A DNA stretch of 13,867 bases, taken from the NCBI GenBank assembly GCA_905202115.1, contig CAJKQZ010000055.1, positions 1 through 13,867 of the forward strand. The letters are read 5' to 3'. Position 1 is the stretch's first letter, and every line of letters starts with the position of its first letter. Made by a program: the position numbers and the translations under genes. The notes under the pieces were generated by a model. It saw only the letters and a program-made list of their open reading frames with translations. It was not told the DNA's origin and searched no databases. The stretch is from an uncultured Prevotellaceae bacterium (GTDB lineage: Bacteria > Bacteroidota > Bacteroidia > Bacteroidales > Bacteroidaceae). Shown piece after piece: positions 7,601 to 13,867 of this stretch.

Positions 7601-10600
7601 CGGCGCTGAATACTTCAGCAAACTTGTTTACGGTTACCAGAAAGTATTCAACGATATTAAAGATGAAATTACCAAAGGCTATAACGATAACAAGCTGAAC
7701 GAACAGGAAACTGCCATAACGAACAAGTTGAAAGATCTTGAAAAGAACGTTTCGGCTGTTCCTGACAATGCGGTAAACAACGATAAGGCTTACAAAGAGC
7801 TCTCTGAAAACGTAGATAAAGTTCAGAGCGCTTGGGATGATGCTTATATCGAAATTTCTGCAAATTACCAGCAGATAGATCTTGACCAGATTCTTAATAA
7901 ACTTACGGCAGAGCAAACCAACCTCACAGCTGTAAAGAAAAATGTTGCAGGCGCATGGGGCAAGGGTACTTGCCATGACGATCAGGTTAGCCTGCAGGCT
8001 GAACTCGATAAGATAAGCGATGAAATAGCTAACATTCTCAATAGTACTAAGGACGGTTACGATGCAGCAATTGCTAAGGACAACCAGACACGTTACGACG
8101 CATTCCTTAAAGCTATCGACGAAGCCAACAGTGAGCGCATTAATGCAATCAATACAATCAATAGATACTACAGCATACAGAATATAGAATACGAAGCACT
8201 GATAGTACCTATCAGAGAAAACCACCAGGCTATTTTCGGGTATGCTGAGATGATTGCCGACCTTAAACAGAAGGCGCTGGATGAGAAGACTGCGGCAACG
8301 GGCAATCATGCAGACGGCGACAAAGCGTTCTACGATTTAGAAGAAAAAAACAAAGTTGACGCTGAGAAGTGTACGGAAGAAATAAAAGAGATTCTTGAAA
8401 GCTTCAGAACACAGGTTGAGGATCTTGCTGCAAGCCTTTATAACGATGGAATCAAAGAGGCAAAAGGTAAGCTCGCAGCTGCAGAGAAAGTACTTAACGA
8501 TGCAGAATATGATAAGGACGTTGTATCGAAAGCATTCGGTGATGTAAGGACTATTATCTCTGACGCCGAAACTGCTCGCAAGGGTGTGGACTTCCCGCTG
8601 GCACTCGATAAGATTCTTACCAACTTTGGAACAATCAATGAGAAGATTGAAGCCGGATACGAACCTGCAGCTGTATCGGAATGGCAGTATTGCCTGAATA
8701 ATATCAATACGATGATTGCCGGAGAGCAGGATGAAATGGCGAATTTCGAATATCTGCCCAGCAATACCGTAGATTTCGACAAGAGATATGCAGACGAAGT
8801 TATTGCCAACCGCGACGCCGCTACCAAGATAGTAGCAGAAGCAGAAAGCCTCTTCGGAGAAAATCTTGCCGCTGCCAAAGCTGAACTTCGCGAGATTGTT
8901 ACAGAAATAGTTTCTGTTGACGGCAAGAATGTTGAACATACTGTTGTTTACAACGAAGCAGCGAACGCTTCTAAGGATAATACGGAAAATTTGGCTGCAA
9001 TCGACAAGATCAACGGATTCCTCGACATTGCACAGGAACGTCTCGATGAAGCTAAGGCGTTTATCGACGCAATGCTTATGAGAAACGACGGTTCTGTAGT
9101 TGAGGCAGTCGACATCGTTCAGACTCAAATAGACGATACTCGTAAGAAAGTGGCTGATTATGCTCAATATGGCGGCGCTGCTAATCAGGTAGAAGGAATC
9201 GAAAACAAGTTTGTTAATGGTCAGATTAAGGACCTGACAGCGGCTCTCTATCATTCGGCTATAGAAGCAGAGAAAGTTGAGCTCGGCTCGCAGATTGACC
9301 TTCTCAAGAAAGACTACAACAATGCTACTACTGATCCAGACATAACCCTTGAAGAACTCAAGCAGCTCAAAGACCGTATGGACGCTCTTCCCGAAGCTTT
9401 GGATAAAGTTGACGAGCTTGTTGATGAAGACAAGAATCCTCTCTATGACGAGCAGCAGAAAGAATGTATCCGTTTGGAATTCGAGATTGCAGACATTCAG
9501 GACAACCTTGTGTATATTTACGATAATGGAGCGTCTTACACTTCAACTCTCAATAGTCTTAACAGCGCTCTCGACGCCGTTAAAGAAGCTGCCAACGAGC
9601 AGAGTGAGGTTCTTGCAGGTTGCCACGAAAATGTTCAGAACGTTTACAGCGACCAGCTCGCAGCAATACAGGCCGAACTCTCTGCTATTTCTGTCGATAT
9701 AGCAGAGAAAGCAGAAAACAAGACGATCTTGCTCTATGCCGACAATATTTCTAAGGATATAGCGGCTGCACAAGAGAACTTGCAGGTACTTGCTGAGAAG
9801 ATTGCAAATGATCAGAAGCCTTATACAATCAGCCAGGAGGCTTATGAGAGACTTTCTAATGAACTCGCTGCTAAACGTACTGAGAAGGAAACTCTCGCAA
9901 GCACAATCGAGAATTACAAATACTTTAATTTGTATGAACCTTCTAATACAAGTGAGAAGGAAGAGAAAGAAGGATTTGCAAAGAGTCTGGAAGAAGTAGA
10001 TGAACTTCTTGCCGCTGCTGAAAAAGATTTGAACGAACGTTACAATTCTGACGAATTACTTACAGAGAACGACAAGCTTCTTGATATAGACAAGATTGTT
10101 TCTGAACTTGCAAGAATAACCAAAGCTGCAGCTCATTTCGAATATCATAGTGCTTTTAATGTATTATATTCTGATTTAAGAGAAGCAAATGGCTTGAGGG
10201 AAAAAGACGGTCGTCGTTATACTAAAGAATCGGATGAGGATATTACAAAGTTGTACATATCAATAAGTCGTATGTTCAACCCTATGGCAAAGTTCAATCA
10301 TGGAGTATATAATAATGGCGGCGCTTCTACAGATATAAACGGTAATCCTTATATGGATGAAGAGGATAACCAGATATATGTTGAGCTTGACTATATGACT
10401 GAAGCTGTTCCATTGCTTGCAGCTAAAGTTTCCGAAATAGAATCGCTTATAGCAGAATTTGAAAACAAGGTTGAGAGCGAGTACTACATCCTCGGCGATA
10501 TTACTAAGGACAATAATGTTTATGTAGACGACTACATGGGTATTATAGACCTCGTGCTTAATCCTACAGAACTTGAAGACCTCGACTTCCTCCGCGCTGA

Positions 10601-11258
10601 TATCACCGAAGACGGTGATATCAACATCGGTGACATCACTAAGGTTTCGAAGGTTATCTCCGGCGTGGGCACCGACAGCAAGCAGGCTAAGGCTTACAAA
10701 ACCAAGAGTAAGCAGGCTTCTGAAGACGCAGTTACTGTTTCAGCAACCTCTACCGGCGCCAACACCTATCGTTTGGCTCTGAGCCTCGACAACAGCGTGG
10801 CTTACGCAGGTGCGCAGATGGATATTGTGCTGCCCGTAGGCGCAACGTTGCTCAATGAGTCGCTCGCAAGCCGTGCGTCGAGCCACAAGCTCTATTCTTC
10901 CGACATCGACGGCATACACCGTATCGTGATAAGCTCTGCCGACGTAGCCACATTCGCCGACGGCGACAAGGCTCTCGTTTATCTCGACGTAGCTGTGAGC
11001 GGCAACGCTAAGGCAGAAGAGGTTGTTGTAACCAACATCGTAATGGCAGACGCTAACGCTTATACCTATAAGATGAAGAGCGTGAATGGCAACTTCGACG
11101 GAACTGTAGGTATTGAAGACGATGTAACCGTTGACAACGAAGGCGGAGTTCGTCAGAAGATTTACGACGTAAGCGGTGCGCTGATAAAGAAACTCCAGAA
11201 GGGTATCAATATCATCCGCAACTCTGACGGAACAGTTAAGAAAGTGTTCAAAAAGTAA
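4650..11258 (+). CDS. Giant secreted helical-repeat protein with dockerin and cohesin-like domains
   Basis: This 2202-residue protein has no recognised name. Residues 1-23 are a Sec signal peptide (MKKNTLLSILAISSTSVAAY, cleavage near ADA) with no lipobox. Residues about 24-126 look like a beta-sandwich domain. Residues about 130-1940 are acidic, rich in A, E, K, D and N, and apparently almost all helical. They contain degenerate units related to the repeats of the next gene, for example AYKELSENV at 1047 and AYERLSNELA at 1731. Residues about 1948-2006 are a dockerin-type pair of calcium loops, D1950-x-T-x-D-x6-D1961 and D1984-x-T-x-D-x6-D1995. Residues about 2027-2146 are cohesin-like (GAQMDIVLP, HRIVISSADV, VVVTNIVMADANAY). 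Residues 2170-2202 form a tail ending KKVFKK. The start was chosen at the signal peptide; the frame is open from 4596. Probable role: an exported, surface-anchored adhesin or scaffold; this is inference. It sits downstream of a candidate LytTR operator and promoter. Confidence 0.85.
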   Translation: MKKNTLLSILAISSTSVAAYADAVLDVIKTDATTDWSNASEGIDLADGIFTSTVPMSQTIGTLVKGQYILSAATNDNAKFTINGKDYELGETFDVVDEMEVTIGISAGTSGLSFKVGGFKLTLVYGFEAAKSVLTQKLSSASGKLVNVYGTKEPDEKGQTLRLEFSNLAAEINAINDNQKNSYDLYKNNKLYLGIDNPELPLNKRIADLNTRVEANVANTKAYNYAAENYVAAVNDKLAELAAAIKNVDEEHREYVEAKFTPKHEEYTNNLKAYEEALKSAFANDKAVEAYPTEAVDKAAEALLKEIGIDITSVKNAVKNDAAYQNVKALIKETYALYLNITRDLTQIMPVDGNYKDLLSQAVAELAAQNAKIQQIDRENGDESNHDTAYGEEVDGKGANEEEHIFKLNSIKDELDKIKIKYTNWVNRNEVNYEAARKLVEACENQYKAIDNADVRTKFEKELADIAGDISSFKANVEAAYADYTIEKDEVSGALTETSNKIETKITEFVNGAAKNTFDNYNNYQSTLKSIDGLQEALDAAKKAVGELKVEKDESYSAAVKFEATEKELQGVLDNYRVEATKVYDANYKDGKVDLYEPDPVYKDTEDGIADYKSTAENAVKHLNDVLAAVADGKAAIDALKKAAADTDVTVLPADGEGTYGSNISDLTKYYEGVEKKVAEANALLDAEHAEAVGKIEVEAAKKTLAETLTKNYTEAKAEYDKTVNINAAEKMLAQAQIDFNGCNAVYDALVEKTNGNLGNSQDVFDGKLIKEVYEPLSKLQQRIENVGTITEDNALEVMALLKEVNEIIAKIQPEIISLENEANEILESLKKIADAKAAVEKDLTEVEEQLNGNPDKKLDGVLALNKDDNKRSDFQAKVDGVITKISALKTEMEKSAEEETFMTDQDDKLSEAGEVEKEGFKTRAEKLGEEVQNLRAEAEQATKNFNSKTALETLYGAGEGNLDIKTKIDNAKDVIAGDEVTGDGAEYFSKLVYGYQKVFNDIKDEITKGYNDNKLNEQETAITNKLKDLEKNVSAVPDNAVNNDKAYKELSENVDKVQSAWDDAYIEISANYQQIDLDQILNKLTAEQTNLTAVKKNVAGAWGKGTCHDDQVSLQAELDKISDEIANILNSTKDGYDAAIAKDNQTRYDAFLKAIDEANSERINAINTINRYYSIQNIEYEALIVPIRENHQAIFGYAEMIADLKQKALDEKTAATGNHADGDKAFYDLEEKNKVDAEKCTEEIKEILESFRTQVEDLAASLYNDGIKEAKGKLAAAEKVLNDAEYDKDVVSKAFGDVRTIISDAETARKGVDFPLALDKILTNFGTINEKIEAGYEPAAVSEWQYCLNNINTMIAGEQDEMANFEYLPSNTVDFDKRYADEVIANRDAATKIVAEAESLFGENLAAAKAELREIVTEIVSVDGKNVEHTVVYNEAANASKDNTENLAAIDKINGFLDIAQERLDEAKAFIDAMLMRNDGSVVEAVDIVQTQIDDTRKKVADYAQYGGAANQVEGIENKFVNGQIKDLTAALYHSAIEAEKVELGSQIDLLKKDYNNATTDPDITLEELKQLKDRMDALPEALDKVDELVDEDKNPLYDEQQKECIRLEFEIADIQDNLVYIYDNGASYTSTLNSLNSALDAVKEAANEQSEVLAGCHENVQNVYSDQLAAIQAELSAISVDIAEKAENKTILLYADNISKDIAAAQENLQVLAEKIANDQKPYTISQEAYERLSNELAAKRTEKETLASTIENYKYFNLYEPSNTSEKEEKEGFAKSLEEVDELLAAAEKDLNERYNSDELLTENDKLLDIDKIVSELARITKAAAHFEYHSAFNVLYSDLREANGLREKDGRRYTKESDEDITKLYISISRMFNPMAKFNHGVYNNGGASTDINGNPYMDEEDNQIYVELDYMTEAVPLLAAKVSEIESLIAEFENKVESEYYILGDITKDNNVYVDDYMGIIDLVLNPTELEDLDFLRADITEDGDINIGDITKVSKVISGVGTDSKQAKAYKTKSKQASEDAVTVSATSTGANTYRLALSLDNSVAYAGAQMDIVLPVGATLLNESLASRASSHKLYSSDIDGIHRIVISSADVATFADGDKALVYLDVAVSGNAKAEEVVVTNIVMADANAYTYKMKSVNGNFDGTVGIEDDVTVDNEGGVRQKIYDVSGALIKKLQKGINIIRNSDGTVKKVFKK

Positions 11259-11281
11259 TATGTCCCCCCGACATTTTTTAG

Positions 11282-11324
11282 GAAAGGCATGGCTACCTTG
11301 TGTGGCGGCCATGTCCTTTCTTTT
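11282..11324 (+). terminator. Intergenic hairpin, possible leaky terminator between the two surface-protein genes
   Basis: GAAAGGCATGGC (11282-11293) pairs with GCCATGTCCTTTC (11308-11320) apart from one bulged base; the loop is 14 bases and TTTT follows. It begins 24 bases after the giant gene stop. No promoter of the TAnnTTTG type is visible between it and the next start at 11361. The next gene therefore probably depends on read-through, and the hairpin may set the ratio of the two proteins or stabilise the upstream mRNA end. Confidence 0.5.
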
Positions 11325-11360
11325 AAAAAACACAGAACCAATAATAAGTTAGAAAGAAAC

Positions 11361-13643
11361 ATGAAAAATTTTATATTTAAATTCCAGCGTTTGCTGATGA
11401 CGGGGCTCATGTTGCTGTTCGCTGCCGGAATTTGGGCCGATAACGAATTTAAGGTTGCAAACGATGTATTCATCGAGCCCGGCATGACACACGAAGTGCA
11501 GTTTGTGCTCAACAACACCGACCCTGTGGCTGCCATGCAGGCAAATGTCGTTTTGCCTAAAGGAATCACATATGTGGCTAATTCTATAAAGGTAAACGGC
11601 GAACGTATAGACCTCGACGACCATACCGTGAATTTTATAAAAATGTCGACAGGAGAAAACGGCGAGACTACATACCGCTTTTCCGTTCTTTTCTCTAATG
11701 TAAGCAATCCGCTTCCCATTCCGGGCAACGAGGGTGTTATAGCTACGATAGAGGTAATTGCAGCAAAGACTTTTAACAAGAAAGCGTTCATAGAACTTAA
11801 TACAGTCGTTGGTACAGATGTTAATGTCAATAAGATAGATTTTGCTGAGAGCTCGGCAGCCATAATGCCTTTGGTCGCAAAAATCGATGTTCCCGAGAAG
11901 GAAATTTCAATGCACCGCGGTTATGTTGCCAGAGTAGATGTAGAGCTCGACAATGAAAACGTGGAAATATCCGGAATCCAGGCCGACATTGTTTTGCCCG
12001 AAGGAATTTCTGTAGCTCAGAACGAGAAAGGACGCCTTGATTTTATCCGCAGCGAACGTATGCCTCTTGGCGCACAGTTCAGCTATGCGTATGACAAGGA
12101 TGACAATTCGCGCTTGAGAGTGATTATTTCGAGCATTACCGGTGAAAATATTATCGGTAACGCCGGCACTTTGTTCTCGTTCAATATTACGGCGCAAGAC
12201 CTTGCCGAGGTTTCAGAGGCGAGAATCGAGAATGTAATCGTTTCCGACGCAGCCGATAATGCTTACGCTCTTGAAGATGTCGTTAAAATCACCATAACCA
12301 ACGATTCTGTTACTGTGCTCGCACCTGTAATGCAGCGTCATGAAGCTCTTCAGGCTGTGCTCGACGAGGCAGTGGTTCGTGTAAACGAATATTGCGTCAA
12401 CACAAAAGACAGCGTTTACGTAACCGGTCTTCAGGCTGCTGTTCAGAATGATATCGACGCGCTCGAACTTACTATCAAGGCTGCTTTTGAGGACGGAACT
12501 CTTGCAGAAACCGGCGAAGAGCTGCTTTCCGAGGCAGAGCCTGCTATCGGTGATTCTATCGTAGCATACGAAACGAAAGCTAAGGCTTACGAGGATATGT
12601 TTATTAACGAAGTAGCTTATGTACGCCTGAGCGAGGTGCTTGCCGCACTCGAGAAATCGCTTTCCGACGCTAACGATACTATTTCTGCTAAATATCCTGA
12701 GGCAGCCGCAATGGAATCTATCCAGGCAATGCAGAAAGATGTAGCTGATACGATTGCCGCTTACAAGGCCGAGGTTGAAGCATTGTATGCAGCGGTGGCA
12801 TTGAATGATGAAAGCGCTGTCGATTCTATCGGCGTTGAAAATTCTATCGCCGCGTTGCTCGCTGCCGCTAAGGAAGCACAGGAAGCTTATGAAAATGGCG
12901 CTGAAGCAAACGAAGCAGCTTATGTACGCCTGAGCGAGGTGCTTGCTGCACTCGAGAAGTCGCTTTCCGACGCCAACGACACTGTTTCTACAAAATATCC
13001 CGAGGCAGCCGCAATGGAATCTATCCAGGCAATGCAGAAAAACGTTGCCGACACGATTGCCGCTTACAAGGTCGAGGTTGAGGCACAGTATGCAGCAGGT
13101 GTACTGAACGACGAAAGCACAGTCAATGCCGCCGGTGTTGAGGCTGCTATCGAAGCTATGCTCGCTGCCGCTAAGGAAGCACAGCAGGCTAACGACGACG
13201 CAATCAAAAAGGCTGCCAACGAGGCTGCTTACCAGCGCTTGAACGGTGAGATTGCTACGTTGCAGGGCCGTCTCGACGCCAACCGCGAGTCGATTCTTAC
13301 CAACTGTCCGCTCGTGGCTGCCGATTTCATCGACAAGCTCGACGAACTGCAGGACGAGATAGACCAGCTTAAATCTTCGGTGGATGCCCAGTATAAAGCC
13401 GTTGAACTGAACGATGAAAGCACAATCGAAACGGCCGCGCTCAAGGCTGCGATTTCACAGGTTCTCAAGGACGCACTCAATGCCCAGCAGCATGTAGTGG
13501 GTATTGAGACCGCAAAGACCGATGACAGCCGTATCGTCAAGATTTACAACGTTACCGGCGCAGAGGTCAAGAACATGGTGAAGGGTCAGGTTTACATCGT
13601 TAAGTATGCAAACGGAAAAACTAAAAAAGTGTTCAATAAATAA
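11361..13643 (+). CDS. Secreted protein with two cohesin-like domains and four helical repeats
   Basis: This 760-residue protein has no recognised name. Residues 1-26 are a Sec signal peptide (hydrophobic LLMTGLMLLFAAGIWA, cleavage before DNEF) with no lipobox. Residues about 29-172 and 173-313 are two beta-rich cohesin-like domains. Their diagnostic strands are MQANVVLPKGI and IQADIVLPEGI, and the second ends ARIENVIVSDAADNAYAL, close to the cohesin-like domain of the giant protein. Residues about 326-722 hold four repeats of about 100 residues, probably three-helix bundles. The pattern is AYxRLxEvLAxLexxL, then KYPEAAAMESIQ, then LNDES; the second and third are nearly identical. Residues about 728-760 form a tail ending KKVFNK that resembles the giant protein's tail. 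The start was chosen at the signal peptide; the frame is open from 11289. It lies 102 bp after the giant gene, probably in one operon. A partner binding that protein's dockerin is the natural guess, unproven. Confidence 0.85.
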   Translation: MKNFIFKFQRLLMTGLMLLFAAGIWADNEFKVANDVFIEPGMTHEVQFVLNNTDPVAAMQANVVLPKGITYVANSIKVNGERIDLDDHTVNFIKMSTGENGETTYRFSVLFSNVSNPLPIPGNEGVIATIEVIAAKTFNKKAFIELNTVVGTDVNVNKIDFAESSAAIMPLVAKIDVPEKEISMHRGYVARVDVELDNENVEISGIQADIVLPEGISVAQNEKGRLDFIRSERMPLGAQFSYAYDKDDNSRLRVIISSITGENIIGNAGTLFSFNITAQDLAEVSEARIENVIVSDAADNAYALEDVVKITITNDSVTVLAPVMQRHEALQAVLDEAVVRVNEYCVNTKDSVYVTGLQAAVQNDIDALELTIKAAFEDGTLAETGEELLSEAEPAIGDSIVAYETKAKAYEDMFINEVAYVRLSEVLAALEKSLSDANDTISAKYPEAAAMESIQAMQKDVADTIAAYKAEVEALYAAVALNDESAVDSIGVENSIAALLAAAKEAQEAYENGAEANEAAYVRLSEVLAALEKSLSDANDTVSTKYPEAAAMESIQAMQKNVADTIAAYKVEVEAQYAAGVLNDESTVNAAGVEAAIEAMLAAAKEAQQANDDAIKKAANEAAYQRLNGEIATLQGRLDANRESILTNCPLVAADFIDKLDELQDEIDQLKSSVDAQYKAVELNDESTIETAALKAAISQVLKDALNAQQHVVGIETAKTDDSRIVKIYNVTGAEVKNMVKGQVYIVKYANGKTKKVFNK
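12615..13226 (+). repeat. Recent in-frame tandem duplication, two units of about 303 bp
   Basis: The unit starting at 12615 recurs at 12918, exactly 303 bp (101 codons) later. Over the first 177 bp I count about 17 differences, mostly at third codon positions. It encodes AYVRLSEVLAALEKSL followed by a KYPEAAAMESIQAMQ segment. A more diverged unit follows at 13227, and an older one precedes at about 12336. The uneven divergence points to stepwise expansion or gene conversion of the repeat domain. Confidence 0.9.
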
Positions 13644-13668
13644 CAGCAATCAGTAGAGAATATTTCGG

Positions 13669-13706
13669 GCAGGTGCGGAGCTTTAGGGTTTCGCACTTGC
13701 TTTTTT
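13669..13706 (+). terminator. Intrinsic terminator of the surface-protein operon
   Basis: GCAGGTGCGGA (13669-13679) pairs over 11 bp, including G-U pairs, with the segment ending TCGCACTTGC at 13700. A run of six T follows at 13701-13706. It lies 25 bases after the stop codon of the cohesin-like gene and is a textbook terminator. Confidence 0.85.
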
Positions 13707-13801
13707 ATACCTTGTGTGCTGAACGTCGGAACGGAGTTCTTACATGCGGAAAAATATTTTAGGAAAAAACAGTGCTTTTTTCTTTGCCCGGAAACAACCT
13801 C

Positions 13802-13867
13802 CTTTTCCGTCTGTTTTTGCAGACAAAAACGGTCAGCGGCCAAGCACTTGAAAATCAGCAGGTGTAT
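13802..13867 (+). repeat. Dispersed intergenic repeat, left half (copy 3, cut by window edge)
   Basis: The 66 bases align without gaps to 3624-3689, with mismatches clustered at 13811-13815, 13836-13838 and 13861. The window ends ten bases before the palindrome of the repeat would begin. In this copy GTTTTTG and CAAAAAC form a 7-bp hairpin around CAGA, stronger than in the complete copy. The stretch 13707-13801 holds nothing I can identify. Confidence 0.8.

Noticed and set aside
7452..8309. Long minus-strand frames within the giant gene (also 8337-9254 and others), apparently membrane-like
   Set aside because: They are antisense shadows: Lys/Glu/Asn-rich coding strands give Phe/Leu/Ile-rich antisense frames that mimic membrane proteins.
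12336..13226. Repeat array in the cohesin-like gene as a sign of a misassembly
   Set aside because: The units differ at many synonymous positions and the frame is kept throughout, so they are genuine diverged repeats; collapse of extra identical units cannot be excluded.

Overview
The window looks like Bacteroidales DNA (Prevotellaceae/Bacteroidaceae-like). The clues are a TAnnTTTG-type -7 promoter element with A-rich leaders instead of clear Shine-Dalgarno sites, a methionyl-tRNA synthetase with a KISTS signature and a fused C-terminal tRNA-binding domain, a stand-alone LytTR regulator, and secreted proteins that combine dockerin- and cohesin-like modules with a short KxYDVSG...KKVFKK-type C-terminal tail. 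I cannot assign a genus from the sequence alone.

Left part (1-3600), housekeeping. nadA (quinolinate synthase, minus strand) and metG (methionyl-tRNA synthetase, plus strand) are divergent around a 175-bp promoter region. Both are GC-rich and look intact. Each is followed by a hairpin that can act as a terminator.

Dispersed repeat. About 190 bp at 3624-3812 contain a perfect 42-bp palindrome (3699-3740). The right half of the same repeat forms the left edge of the window (1-92), and its left half forms the right edge (13802-13867), all in the same orientation. The window is therefore two cassettes, nadA/metG and lytTR/giant gene/cohesin gene, punctuated by three copies of one repeat. Its ends may be contig breaks in that repeat.

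Right part (3800-13710), an apparent surface-protein locus. A 117-residue LytTR DNA-binding protein is followed by a gene for a 2202-residue secreted protein: N-terminal beta domain, about 1800 residues of helical repeats, dockerin, cohesin-like domain, C-terminal tail. Next comes a gene for a 760-residue secreted protein: two cohesin-like domains, four helical repeats of about 100 residues, and a similar tail. Two pairs of 11-bp direct repeats (TTCACG-A/T-AAAA type), each spaced exactly 21 bp, lie upstream of the lytTR gene and upstream of the giant gene. They are good candidates for LytTR operators. The second pair sits just upstream of a promoter with a perfect -7 box and a poor -33 box, as expected for an activated promoter.

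Working model (inference): the LytTR protein controls itself and a two-gene operon whose products assemble at the cell surface through dockerin-cohesin contacts on long helical stalks. I do not recognise this locus as a described system.
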